The notes under the pieces: generated by a model | What the model saw: only the letters and a program-made list of their open reading frames with translations | The model's database searches: none | What the model was told of the DNA's origin: nothing | Shown: piece after piece, positions 1 through 11,500 of the stretch | How positions within the stretch are numbered: position 1 is the first letter of the stretch | Layout of the letters: each line of letters starts with the position of its first letter | Made by a program: the position numbers and the translations under genes | Assembly: GCA_963969365.1 (NCBI GenBank) | Contig: OZ017749.1 | Coordinates: 1,550,001-1,614,000 of the forward strand | Direction: 5' to 3' | Source: Asterochloris sp. CNOR1 | Lineage: Eukaryota; Chlorophyta; Trebouxiophyceae; Trebouxiales; Trebouxiaceae | Length of the DNA: 64,000 bases

Positions 1-329
1 AACCTCTGAGAGCCAGCCCTGCATCCTCGTCATGGGTCCGGCTCTAATGCACCCGCATCAGCACACTGCTGTTTTTCATTTAGGGCTTGGTGCAGTTCTG
101 GGCATCCTGCATGCGCACAACCCCCACCAGGCAGCATTGATTGCTCACATCCAGCACACCTGCTTGGGCAGTGGCAGGATGGCTGAGTTGCTGCATTCTG
201 CGTGTTGAGGGCTGATGCCAGCTTGGGCTACATGCATCCCTGCTGTATACTTTGCTGCCAATGTCACGGCCTGCTGCCACCAGTGCTGCTGCTGCTCTTG
301 TGTGCATGCTGCCCCTGCTGCCCCTGCAG

Positions 330-1967
330 ATGAGATCGACAGCATCTTATCTGAGCGCTCTGCTTGCGAACACGAAGCCAGCCGCCGTCTCAAGACAGAG
401 TTTCTGCTCCAATTTGACGGTGTGGCCACCAGCAGCAACAGCATTGTGGTCATTGGGGCCACCAACAGACCTCAAGAGCTGGACGATGCCATCAGGCAAG
501 CCCCTGTCTACAAGTGCAAATATTCATGGGGTTCTGCTGGGTTGCTGTATGGACTTTGGGGGGAGCCAGGGGCCGGGGGACAAGCAACTCACAGCAAGCC
601 CTAATCAGGTTGGGACCGCAGAGGTCGCTCGCTGAGTCTGTGTCTGGCAACTGCTCAAGCCAAAGCAGCGCTGCTGTGATATTGCTGAAGCCAAAGCATT
701 TCTGCTGATGATGACTGGCATGAGGTCCTCCTGATGGACCTAAGGGCTGCACAGCACTATTGAGCGGGTTTGGCTGATGTTAGCAGCTCCACCCAGGTGT
801 GAATCCCTGTGTCGCTGGATGTACTTAAATGCCTGTCAACCCACTTCTGATTGCCAGTTCAGCACTACAATATATGGTGAGGTGACTGCATCTTGTCAGA
901 CTGTCAGCTTTAATCGCCCTCTTGACCTGGCCTGCTTCAGTTCCTTCTGTTGGAAGCACTTTATGTTGGGGCCAGCAGCTGCCATAGTGCTCTTATTGCT
1001 GCTTGCAGGCTGTGCCTGCTGAAGCACATCTACCGGACCAGTTTGAGGCCAGACCTTGCTCTGCTGACACAACTGCTTGCAAGCGGCGCCTGCTGGCAGC
1101 ACGCTACATAGAGCTGCCTGACTTTGCTGCTCAGCAGGGCCTGCTTGGCGATGTTTGTTCACCAGAGCCTGCTCAGCACATGGCCCACAACTGCACTGGA
1201 GCAACTCAGATGGTGGCATTGCTGCCTGCAGATGTATGGTGAAGCGCATCTACTCCTCTGCTAAAAACAGCTGAGCCTGCCCAGCAGAGCCTGTTCAGTC
1301 CACTGCAACACATATAGGCCTCTGCACTCCAACCTGCCATCACTGTTGTCTGCAGGCGACGCCTAGTAAAACGCATCTACATTCCTCTGCCCGACAAGGC
1401 TGCCCGCCAGTGCCTGCTCGCAAACATACTGGAGGGGCAGGCCTGCTGCCTGACAGGCCAACAGCTGCAGCAGCTGGTTCAAATGACTGAGGGCTACTCT
1501 GGCAGTGACATCAGCGCACTCTGTCGGGAGGCGGCAATGATCCCCATCAGGTGTGCTGAGGGAGTCCAACTGCTCTGGTGTGGTAAATAGTAGTATGCTA
1601 GGTGTATGTGGACTCAGAGCTGCTGGCTGTCTCTGTAGAGGCTCCAAACCTGCAGGACACTACGGGGCTGTGCTGTCTGTCACACAGCTGGCTGCAGTAC
1701 AAGTGCTATGTAAGGCTCTTGCAGGCACTGAGCTGGATCTGGCTGATGCTTGACCAGCCTGCTTTTCTGTCCCGCGGCTCATGTGTGACATGGGTTTTGC
1801 ACTGCAGGGAGCTTGGTCCTGCAGTCGCCACAGTCTCAGCTGAAAGAATTCGCCCAATACAGGCAAGCGATTTCCAGGCTGCCCTGCTGGCCATCAAGCC
1901 CAGTGTGAACCAAAGCCAGCTGGCTTTGTTTGAGCAGTGGACAGAGGCTTTTGGGACCGCGTCGTGA
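330..1967 (+). CDS. FIGNL1: Fidgetin-like 1 (FIGNL1) AAA ATPase, C-terminal part (gene starts left of window)
   Basis: Three exons close in phase: 330-495, 1356-1550 and 1808-1967 (stop TGA). The first carries Walker B (DEID) and sensor 1 (VVIGATNRP). The second starts [18 protein letters not shown] and has [20 protein letters not shown] followed by ALCREA. The third ends with the AAA C-terminal helix ([10 protein letters not shown]). The CCL...YSG stretch and this tail are typical of FIGNL1 rather than spastin or katanin (family knowledge). FIGNL1 is a nuclear hexameric ATPase that removes recombinases and limits meiotic crossovers. The Walker A exon and everything before it lie outside the window or in sequence I could not resolve in 1-329. 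The first intron uses a GC donor (AG|GCAAGC). Both introns contain decayed copies of the exon that follows. Identity is strong; the 5' boundary is open. Confidence 0.85.
1078..1215 (+). pseudogene. Decayed copy of FIGNL1 exon 1356-1550 inside the preceding intron
   Basis: The + strand reads [19 protein letters not shown] then GLL, collinear with [18 protein letters not shown] then CLL of the true exon about 278 bp downstream. The match fades after about 25 residues. Shorter copies of the AARCGCATCTAC core occur near 1019 and 1241. It is preceded by TTGCAAG rather than a strong acceptor, so it is probably not used. Confidence 0.7.
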
Positions 1968-3154
1968 CGCAATGTCAGTGTTGTCACCACTGTGCTTGTG
2001 CTCACATGTCCATCATCATCACACTTGACTTGCATACCTAGTCCTCAGCCGTCTACATAAAAACGCAGTTGCTCACCTTGGGATGCAAACCTTGAAGCAA
2101 CAATTTCATGAGCTTTGTCTTAGGTGGAGGAGCTGAATGAGTTTGCACTGAACCTGCACATACCCTGCTAGCTGGCTGCCCCGGCAAATCTAGCTGGCTG
2201 GCCTCCAACTGGAGCTCAGGACTGTTATCAGGAGGGGCCAGGTCAGGTCAACTGCTGCCTAGGCTGGCGGGCTCTCTCTGGCGAGTACTCTCACTGCCAG
2301 CAGCACACCAGGGATCAGAGATTGGTGTGTTGCCTGCACTTTGAGGCACCAAAACACGCATTTTGTCTATGGCATTCCCCCATACCCCACGTAAGTGTTT
2401 CTGACAGGGTTGACAGCTTTGAGGAAGCCCAGCTCTGATGCTGGAGGATCAGCGGAGAGACCTTCAGTTGGATAAAGGCAACATGAGACATGATGGAGAG
2501 CCAAGCAAGGGGCAGACCACTTTGCAATGACGCTGGCATTCCCAGGAGCTCCGGGAAGTGCACGCAACATTACTGTTGCCACCAGCTATGCTTGGAGCAA
2601 CAGTGGCCACTACTGCCATGTGAAGGCAAGTATACTGCCAGCAGATGATGCATCTGGCGAGGGCCAGTGTCACAGGTGCTTCTATGCACATCTGGATGCC
2701 TTACCTTTCCCAAAGAGCATCACCGTTTGACATCCAGGCTCCCTGGGAGGACAGACAGTCAGTTGTGGCGCTGCACACATTGACTGGGGGAGCCCTCTCC
2801 ACATCCCCCACATGCGAGCAAGCTGTTGCAGATTCTGATGTTGAGAAGTCAACAACAAAGTTCTGGCATTTGGGCAAAGTGGTGCCTCAGAGAGCACATC
2901 CAGCAGTCTATCCCCTCTTGGCGCCCTATTTAATGTCCTTCGTCCCGTGTCTAAAGCTCAAGTCACCCTCACATCTGGGTCAACGGTGTTCTGTTCCCGT
3001 TGACCCAGACTGAACAACATCAGGCTATTCTTTATAACCAGACTCAATGACACGCTTTTGTGGAGATGCCGTAGGTACCAGGTCAGCCTCACCATTGCGC
3101 TTCGTCAGGTAGCTCACGCTTCATGGAACCCCAAACACATCTACCTCAGCAGGT
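1968..3154. other. Intergenic stretch, no gene resolved
   Basis: This follows the FIGNL1 stop and precedes the first recognisable cyclophilin exon. Open frames here are short and show no domain. It may hold the FIGNL1 3' UTR and the 5' exons of the cyclophilin gene, which I could not place. The only clear structure is the 12-bp inverted repeat at 2975-3008. Confidence 0.5.
2975..3008. repeat. Perfect 12-bp inverted repeat, 10-nt loop
   Basis: CTGGGTCAACGG (2975-2986) is followed by a 10-nt spacer and CCGTTGACCCAG (2997-3008), a perfect 12-bp stem. No T-run follows. Confidence 0.9.
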
Positions 3155-5691
3155 CTGGGCGCGCGAAGGGAACCAGCTTCAAGGACATCCAGAAGGAGAT
3201 GGAGCTCTTCAAGAAAACTGGCAGACACCCTGAGCTAGAGGCACAACAGCAGGCGGCAAGCACTGTGGTGCCTGCCCTCCCAGATGTGGACATGCACCGT
3301 CCTCATGTCTTCATGGACCTGCAGCAGAGCAGAAGATTGCTTGGTGCGCTGATTGCTACACGTTTGCCATGCAGGTCTCACATTGCTGCTGCAGCCATCA
3401 CCATAGCTTGCCAGATCTGATTCTCCTACTGCTGGCGCCCTTGTCTGCCACTCTAGCTACAGGAGCACCCTCCGCTCAGCACAGCGCTTTCTTGCAGGCA
3501 GGCTGGTCATTGAGGTCTTTGAGGAGCTGCTGCCTGTAGAGGCAAGGCACTTCATCACACGCTGCCAGCAAGGCAGCTCCGACTCCTTCCAGGGCACCCA
3601 GGTGCACCGGCTGGTGCAGGACCTGGCAGCCTTTGGCGGTCAGAGCAAGGAGTGAGCAGTGCAGTTGCCCAAGCTGGTGCCAGCTGAGTGGGCAGGCACA
3701 GAAGTGCCTTGACGAGCCATGCAGACACCGTGCAGGGTGGCATCACAGCACTTGCCACCATGTTGCATGATCTCGTGTTGGTTTCCAGCGCTATGCACCC
3801 TTGTTGTTGGCAAGCGCCTGGGCTTGGCTTGCCAGCAGTGCGCCTCATCAGCAGTGGAAAACCTAAAAGCGGCGAAGCAGCGGGCGGCCAGGTCACGCCT
3901 CATCATCCGCAGGCCCCAGAAGTGGGAGCTTCTGGCACTGCAGAGGGTCCAGCTGTTGGTGGCCCCTGCAGGTCTCAGAAGCGTCTGCAACTGAAGAAGA
4001 ACAAGTTCCTGCGCCATGCTGCCAGAGGGACTGTGTCCATCTCCCTCACTGGCAGCGAGTTTGCTCTGGCGCTGGACAGAGCCCTCACTTTGGATGACTC
4101 CTTCCAGGTGGGCGGCTCATGTGTGGAGCTGCAGGCAGTCACGTGCTGGGCTGGACAGAGCCTCCACACTACACGACTCCATTTGGGTGGGCGGCTGCTT
4201 TGTGAGCTGCAGGGCCATCACATGTCAAGCTGGACAGACCCCTCACTCCAGATGACTTCCTCAGGCGGGCAGGCTTGTGTGGGGAGCTCCAGGCTGCGCT
4301 GTGGCACCTTGCAATCCCCTGTGGTGCTCTCTGTAATGGCCCCGGCTGCTTGCTGTTGGGCAGACCTGGACAGGGGCAAGCAAGCCCATTGGAGCTTCGT
4401 GCTGGCCTTGAAAGCGGCATGAGAGCCATCAGGGACTACCTCCAGCACCCCTCGTGTAGCTGTGACGCAACCTGTGCGCATGTCGGCTGGCTGGCAAGGC
4501 TTGGCATGCTGAGGGTGAACAATGCTGCAGATGGTTGGGCTAGACAGCAGGATATCTCTTGAGCCATCACGCGCATTGTCCAGGCTGCGGAAGGTGCTTT
4601 ATCACTGAATGCCAGGTATTGACCGTGCCTCGCTGCAGGTGTATGGGCAGGTGGACCAGGGCAGCTGATGGACGAGGTCACTCGTTACCTGGCTGCATGC
4701 CAACCAATGACTCCTGCGGCTGCAGGTGGTGGGGCGCGTGAACAAAGGGGCAGAGGTGTTGGCAGAGCTCAACAGTCTGCCCGTGGACGCCAACGACTGC
4801 CCTCATCAACGGGTGACGGTGGCAGCCTGTGGGCCCACAAATTCACAGGGTAACCACGAAACCCTTGAGGAGGCCACTGCAAGGCTGGCCCGCCAGGAGG
4901 AGAGCCCTCAGCAGACGGCGGCCAGGCTGAAGGCAGAGGCTACCACCGCCAAGCAGGCTGTGCTGTGAGTGGCCAGCAAGCTCCTGCCAAGCCAAGTCAT
5001 GTCAAGAAAGGGTTCATGATGTAGGCAGAATGTGCATTGCACACATGCAGAAGGCGGGGCCTGCCACCACCTTGCAGGCTACCTTCAACTGCCTGCACTG
5101 CAGAACAGGGGAAGTCTTTGGGCAGGAGGTGCTCTGTTTTTGTGAAGACAAGGGGCCCTGTTGCGGCCCAGCTGGCCGTGCTGCACCATGCCTGTGTTGC
5201 AGGAGCAAATGCTGGCTATAGGTATGGTGGACGCAGACTGGGGCCCAGCAATGTCAAGCGGGCAGTGCTTTCATTACCCCCCACCGCTAGGCAGGGAGGT
5301 AGCCAGCACTCCCTCCCATGTTCTTGCAAGCTTTGCTGCGAAGATGCTTGGGTCGATGGATGAACTGTCAGGGAAGCATGCAGTGCATGTTGTGTATGGG
5401 AAGGCAGTGCAGGGCGCTCCGCGCCTGCATTTATGGGGCACGTGGTCTTGCGCACGAAGCCAGCTGCACGATCTCCACCCTGTTGCACATGTTGTTTACG
5501 TTGATGTTGCCAATAAGGTGTGACCTTGGTGGCACTCCTGCAGGGAAGCATTAGAGGTAGGCCTTCGGCACAAGCGCAAGGCCAATACACAGCCTGTGGG
5601 GCAGCCACACAGCAAACAGCGAGGTGTGTTTGATGACTTGTTAGAAGACAGCAGTGATGAGGATGGTGATGACGCTTGTGGTTCAGCTTGA
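3155..5691 (+). CDS. Divergent cyclophilin-type peptidyl-prolyl isomerase domain protein
   Basis: Exons that close in phase: ...-3343, 3498-3651, 3789-4107, 4726-4964 and 5544-5691 (stop TGA). The domain reads HVFMDLQQ, GRLVIEVFEELLPVEARHF, VHRLV, a Gly/Ala/Pro-rich insert, RGTVSISLTGSEFALALDRA, LDDSFQVVGRVNKGAEVL and VAACGPT. These match cyclophilin strands in order. The active site is poor: HR of the FHR motif is kept, but the QGG-type segment is altered and the usual Trp/His near the end are absent, so catalysis is doubtful (inference). Before the domain comes a charged helix (FKDIQKEMELFKKTG). After it come a coiled-coil-like Glu/Ala/Gln segment, a basic patch and an acidic end (DDLLEDSSDEDGDD), which suggests a nuclear or splicing-associated cyclophilin. 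The 5' start is unresolved; 3155 is only a possible acceptor. Confidence 0.7.
4072..4308 (+). repeat. Three tandem 79-nt copies of an exon 3' edge plus intron start
   Basis: Units 4072-4150, 4151-4229 and 4230-4308 all begin CTGGACAGA and share the later block GGGCGG...GAGCT(G/C)CAGG. The first unit is the true 3' end of the cyclophilin exon ending at 4107 plus its donor. The other two are decayed copies inside the intron. The period is exactly 79 in both steps. Confidence 0.85.
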
Positions 5692-7191
5692 CAAATGTGA
5701 CCTGCTGCATGCTCCTTCCCCATGGCCCTCTCATTTCCATTGTAAGCTTACACGCCATCAGACCATCAAGATGGACATTCATCCAATATGGTTTTGTCAA
5801 AGTGCCACAGATTAGGGTCAGGCATCATGATTTACAGGCAAGTTGACAGGCGATCGTCCCCACTTGGCGGCCCCAGCAGCTGCAGCAGCACAGAACATCC
5901 TGCTGTGACATCACACATCACTTGCATGAAGCTAATTCAAGGTCTATTGCCTTGTACTCATTGCAACATGTGCGCGCTTGGCTTGTCTGCCCGGAGGCAG
6001 GGTGACTCTGTACAGCAGGAACAGGAAAATATAATTGTCAGCCCTGAGCAGAGACCCTGTGCAAAAGCAGCTAGGTTTGCTGTGCTGGCACCCCGCCTCT
6101 CAGGTTCAGGCATGGTGCAAGGCTGTATGATTAGCTGGCTGCTGCCCTCTGCACAACCCCCTAAAGCAGAGCAGTGCTTGTGCACTGCAGGCCCCACTCT
6201 GTGTGACAGATGAAGGCATAGGCCTGACTGTGATGCTGTGCGAACAGAAACCTGTGCGTATGCACTGCAGGCCCCCACCTCGTCTGCCAGATCAAGGTAC
6301 AGGTCCTGGACAAGCGTTTTCTCTTACGAAAGTGCCAGGCTCTGGAAAGGGCATGGTCTCTACCTCCCAGAAAATGCCCTGCAGCCACAGGCAGAAACAC
6401 AGCTTGGATTGGGGCTGCCTCAGGAGCTAGCAGGCAGTGTGCACAAAGTAAAGCCCTGCGTGAGCATCCAGCACGCAACCTGAGATGACTTGGCTGCAGC
6501 AGCAGCCCTTGCAGCAGCAGCCCTTGCAGCAGCAACATGGCTGCCTCCCCACCTTGCACTCCTGCAGACTGACAATGGGGTCATTGTTGCTGGCTGTGCT
6601 GTGCCTGATGTATGGCAGTCCTGTCTTCGCGCCCACTCCCAGTCATCTGGCAGCAGCAACCAAGATGGGGTCACCAACAGCGCCTGCCTGGCTGCAGCAG
6701 GCAAGACAGGGTCACCAATTGCCTGCTGACACATCAGTCGTCTTATTATGTGCAGAAATGGCCCTGAATCCAAGCAAGCTGAGTCGGCCCCCTGGGTTCA
6801 GAAGAGCGGCCCATTGCCTGGGGATCCTTGCGCTGGCACATGGCTGCTCCTGCAACCAGGAGGGGTGACCAACAGCGCCCGCCCGGCAGCAGCAGTGCCG
6901 GCTGACAGGCATGCGCCTGCAGTGGAGCTGCCTGGGTGAGCAGGCTGCCGCAGAGCAGCTACACACATGTGCACTGCGCTGTCCCCTGACATTGCAGCCA
7001 GCCGCATATTGCAGCAAGGGCACACCTGCATGAAGGTCTTAGTGATGCTCTGCACTGAGCATTGAGACCCCTCACAGTGCCGGTCATCAGAGTTGCTGCG
7101 ATTTGACTCCAGCCAGTCTGAGGTGGGGGTCCCGCCGTGGCCTATCAAACACACAACATAGGCAGAAGGCTACCCTTCATCAGCCTTCTCT

Positions 7192-7550
7192 CAGACCTGC
7201 AGTCAAAGGCAGATCACGCTTGTCACAATCAATGAGCTAGTCCTGCACGGGATTGGCTGGCGCATGGGCAGCTGGTAGGCTGCTAGGAAGGGGCTGGCCC
7301 TCATCAACTTTCTCCATGATTAGTAGCATGGCCTGAGCATGCGCTCTGAGGGTGCAGCCTAGGTTGATCTGCTGCCACAAACCTGCCCACTGCTTCACTT
7401 GGTGAGCTGGTCCCCAGCAGGCGTGTCTGAGACCTGCAGTCAAAGCCACATCATGCCATCTTAATCAACCAATTGGCTGGAAACTGACGAAGGTTGGACG
7501 CATGGGCAGCCGAGGGGTTGTCCCTCATCAGCATTCCCTGTGACGATCGA
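7192..7550. repeat. Degenerate direct repeat, period about 238 bp
   Basis: AGACCTGCAGTCAAAG occurs at about 7193 and again at about 7430. Each copy is followed in the same order by an ATCA-rich part, a GATTGGCTGG/AATTGGCTGG block, GCATGGGCAGC and a CCCTCATCA block. Spacings differ, so both copies are old. Confidence 0.65.
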
Positions 7551-8241
7551 AGGCTCTTGTGGTGCCAGCCAGCATGCTGCAAAGGGTGTTTTGGAACCGG
7601 ACCTCGAGTGTGGCCATGGCAGCGTCTGCTGCCTCATCCACCCTGTGGTGTGGCCCTGGAGGTGGTGCACAACAGCAAGCTTGGTGGCAATTAAAGGCTG
7701 GAGTGCTACCTAGTGTTTGTGCGCCCTGCACCAAGCAGCATTCTACACAGCCCAGCTGGCTGACAGAGATCACTGCCCCTCCCCTTCTGCTCACAGGCTG
7801 CCCATCCGATGCTGCTGCATTCCGCATTGGGCTGACAGTCATCACAGGCAGCTCGCCTGAGCATAGCTGCAATCTCTGGGCCCGGCATGAGTGGGGGCGA
7901 CCCATTCATCCAGTACAGCTGCATCTTACGCTGCACGCCGTGCCTGCTGCCGCCCGGGCATCTTGCAGAAGTTGAGGCTGCCGCATTGGCGCAGAAGACA
8001 GCTGTCGACGCTGCTGCAGTAGGCCGCCAGCCTGTGCAACCCACAGACATGCAGCCGCCTCCTGGCGGGTTGCTGCTGCTGCCGCCCAGATGAGCACTTC
8101 AAGGGCGGCTTTGCACTTTTGCTGCGCCCTGCTCTGAGGCTGGCCGGTGCCGGTCTGTTTTGCTTTGGAGTCCTCGCAGCTCTTCGCGACCAGCTGCAGC
8201 TGTCAGACAAATGCCCGCAAGCTCGCAGATCACATTACTTC

Positions 8242-8271
8242 TTTTGTGTTTGTAACGTTACAAACACAAAA
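8242..8271. repeat. Perfect 30-bp palindrome without loop
   Basis: TTTTGTGTTTGTAAC is followed directly by its exact reverse complement GTTACAAACACAAAA. The flanks do not extend it. It is AT-rich in otherwise GC-rich DNA, so it could be a protein-binding dyad or the joined ends of a small inverted-repeat element. Confidence 0.95.
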
Positions 8272-9078
8272 CGGTTAACCACGTGTTCTCCCAAGGCAGG
8301 ACCAACCGTCCGGCAGCACGGCACCTCCGTACAACCTCTGTGGACGACCTTCGTTTGTGATGGAGCACCGAATCAGCTCTGGCTTTATCCTGACACGGGT
8401 TGATGCAGTGCTGTTAGGGTACCTGTCACCAGCTGCTGCAGATTACTCGCTCACATGTGCCAACATCATGCACAGCCTGCATTCTGCTCAGCGAGTGTTC
8501 TGGCGCAGGGGTCAGAAGGTCGTCTCCGCACACACAAGGTCAGCATCTACAGGCCTTTGAAATCCCGGAGGATCTGGCTGCTACAGGCCAAAAATCACGT
8601 GCAACTAGACCAGGTGGGCCAGCACAGAGGGCACCACAAAACAGCCCTGGCAGCTGCATGCCTGAAGTGTTTCAGGCAACAATTTATGACCCAGTTCAGG
8701 TTCATGCCCCTTGTGTTTGGGGGATTGCCAGGTGTTTCCAACCCGACCGCCACGAGGTGGCTAGCAACTGCGGCTGCAAAGCCCTGAAGGCTTCCCCTGC
8801 CCCAACACCTTCAGACCTCCTGGCATCAAAGCGGGCTCACAGTCCTGTGATTTCCTTGCTGGCCACCTGTTGGCATCTGGACTCACCAGCTTTGTGCTCT
8901 GCAGGGGTGCAAGCAAGCTCCTTACACGCATAGACAGAGGGCTGAAACACTGGCCAGGCCTCAGGTGTGTATATGGGCAGCTGAGTGTCACACAGTGTGC
9001 TGCAGCATTTGGGCAGCTGAGTAAGCTGCATCTGAGTCGGTCTGGTGACACTCATCTGCAAGTTTGGAAGTCCCAACG

Positions 9079-11288
9079 ATGCAGGGAGACAGGCCAGCCT
9101 CCATGAGCATGAGCTTCCTGGAACGAATGTGCACATGGCTTGCTGTGCTCAGCATCGTGGGTGCGGCCAGCCACAGGAGCTTCGACACTGTGAATTCAGT
9201 CTGGCGTCCTGTTGCAGCTGCCAAACTGCTGGCCCTTATAGCACCTGCAATCCTCCCCATCGCTGGAAGTGTGGAACTTGCGTCAAACACTGTTGATGAG
9301 GGCCCAGTCAGTTCAGCTCAAGCCCGTCTGTTTGATCAGATCGCTGAAGACCTCAAGCCATTTGCTTCTGGCATCAGCCTGCAGCAGGTGGAGCGCGCTT
9401 TCTGTGCTGGTGAAGGTGATGGTGGGTTCAGGTACAGAGCTGTCCTCTCTGTGCTCTCAGTGTGGCCCCGCAGCCAGAACTGACATCAGCACATGTTGGT
9501 CGGCCTGCTCCTTGCATCCAAGTTATGGGTGCCTGCAGATTGCAAGTCTTTGGTGGGCGCATGTATGTTGTAGGCGAACGGAAAGGCTACCAGTGGAGAA
9601 ACAGGCAGGCACCTCTGACGTAGGCCAGGCGTTCTGCTTGGCTGCTGCTGTCTCAACAGGTCACCACTTGGCAGCTTTGTCTGCAGGGACACCAAATTGC
9701 AGCTGTTACGTGTGGGTGCCAGTGTGAAATTGCCAGACCTTGACATTGGCTGGATCAATACTTGTAAGCTGCATGTTGCAACCACAGCTGCCAATGAATC
9801 AGGCTGCGCGGCATGCCTTTGTACGGCTGGCAGACCATGGCTTCCTGTCTCAGGGGATTGGCCACCTCCAGCCGACAAAGGGTTCTCACATGCATGTCCT
9901 CAGCCCGGCCCTACATTTGTCATGGCCAAGACGGAGGCACACAACAACACAATCATGTACCCTGACTTCACATTTCTTGACTGGGTGGTAAGCCAAGCTC
10001 AATCTGTTGCTGCTGCAAGTACTTTCACTGATCTTGTCTAGCCAGGCAGCCAAATGAGGCAACAGAGCTGCTCGTATCACAGGACGCCCATGCAGTGCCT
10101 TGGGCAGACATGCCAGTTGCCATGGCGCAAGCTGCAGCACGCCCGTGGGACAGCCGCAATTCGCAATTGTTTGCCAGGTGAGGCAGCAATGACTCAAATG
10201 TTGCCTTGTGCTGCCCATGGGAAGCAGCAGTGCAAAGCTGAGCAGACTACTTGCCCTGGTACATGTTTTATAGTTCTTGAAGGCCGCTCTAACGACTGGT
10301 CAGGAAGCAGTAGCGCTTGCTAGATATTGACCTTCATCCTTTGCCTTGCAGGGCTCACCCCCTTGGCCGAACCAGGGAAATTGTCTCAAGGCATGAGGAA
10401 ATTACAGCGGGCCATCAACTGCTGAATATCAGCATCATTGAGTGAGGCTCTGTGCATCCAGCACACAATCGCGCCCGGCATGCATGGTGCTCTCCTCTGG
10501 CAATTGATCATCATCCTGGATGCTATACATGTGACTACATATGGGAGCCTGACATCTGATGACTTTCTGCGCTGTGGTGCAGCTGGCGTGCCCATCCTGA
10601 GGCATTCGTAAGCCTCACAGATCACTGCAACTTCAAGTGGTTGCTGCACACCGCTGGTGGGCCTCTGCATAGCGTCTGACATCAAGGATGTCTTGATGTT
10701 GCATTTGCAATGCCCCTGTGAAGCAATGGAAGGGCTTGTCTTGCAGGCAACACGTACAGCGCAAGGCTCAAGTACCTACTGCTCTGTGGATCAGCTGTGG
10801 TGAGCTCAGTTGTGGATCTGTCAGCGATGTCCTGCAGTGGCACGTGACGGCTGATCTGTTCCACACTGTCAAGCGCAGCTGTGGCAAAGGACATGCTCAG
10901 GGTCTTGGTTTTCTTGTAGGTGCTGCCACGCAATGAGTGGAATGAGTTTTATAGTGGAGCCCTTGAAGATGGTGTTCATGTGTACAAGATCCCTTCCATT
11001 GCAGAGAGTGGCCATGTTGATCATGTTGTCCAGGCTGCAGAGGCTCTGTACAAGGATGATGCCACTGCCAAGGACATTGGACGCCAGGGCAGGTCCTTCG
11101 CCCTAGATGTACTCAATCCAACCGTGGTACAGTCGTACTGGGTGCGCCTGTTGGAAGAGTATGCTACTCTTCAGTCATTTTCATTGAAAGGCCCACATCC
11201 CCATGCAGTGCCTTTGGAGACCAGTCTGCTGCATGACACTTTTGAAGAGCTGTCGGGCGAGCATTGCAAGGTTTGTCTCCACCAGTGA
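9079..11288 (+). CDS. GT90 (CAP10/rumi-like) glycosyltransferase
   Basis: Exons: 9079-9431, 9539-9619, 9687-9763, 9788-9987, 10083-10177, 10352-10441, unresolved, 10621-10656, 10747-10799 and 10920-11288 (stop TGA). The N-terminus has one hydrophobic segment (CTWLAVLSIVGAA), a signal anchor for Golgi or ER. Then come a helix with ARLFDQIAEDLKPFASGIS, FGGRMYVVGERKGYQWRNR, VKLPDLDIGWIN, FVMAKTEAHNNTIMYPDFTF, RPWDSRNSQLFAR, DHCNFKWLLHTAG, NTYSARLKYLLLCGSAV, VLPRNEWNEFYSGALEDGVH and a tail with VVQAAEALYKDDATAKDIGR. The NTYSARLKYLLLCGS block and the order of motifs are diagnostic of CAP10/GT90, which transfers glucose or xylose from UDP-sugar to secreted protein or polysaccharide (family knowledge). 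Phases do not close between 10441 and 10621, so one exon is missing from my model. ATG 9103 is an alternative start. Confidence 0.82.
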
Positions 11289-11500
11289 CATCTGCTTCTC
11301 GTGAAATCTGCTTCTCAGAATGTGCTCAGCCCCTTCAACAAATCGGTTCATGCAATTGCGCATGCCTGCCCCTCATCACTGATGTAACAGCACAAAAGCT
11401 GTCTTTTTCCCTAGGTCCACCATCACCAGCAGACCAATCTGTACACTTTGTACACCCTTACAACAGCCAAATGTGTCCCTCTATTGTATGGGGAGGTTTT

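Larger units (their letters stand above)
5692..9078. other. Gene-poor, repeat-rich stretch
   Basis: No recognisable domain on either strand. It holds a 76-bp-spaced pair of similar segments (about 6183 and 6259, both CACTGCAGGCCCC), a short run of GCAGCAGCCCTT units near 6500, two similar segments at about 6653 and 6851 (GCAACCA-rich, then CACCAACAGCGCC), a degenerate repeat pair at 7192-7550 and a 30-bp palindrome at 8242. One + frame at 6238-6480 looks protein-like (SYESARLWKGHGLYLPENAL) but matches nothing I know. Confidence 0.5.

Noticed and set aside
5216-5800. 194-codon minus-strand open frame
   Set aside because: It lies antisense to the last cyclophilin intron and exon, has no motif, and the + strand exon closes in phase.
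6486-6540. CAG-type triplet run that could encode poly-Gln/Leu
   Set aside because: Only a few GCAGCAGCCCTT units in a region with no supported gene. A short simple repeat, not a coding repeat.
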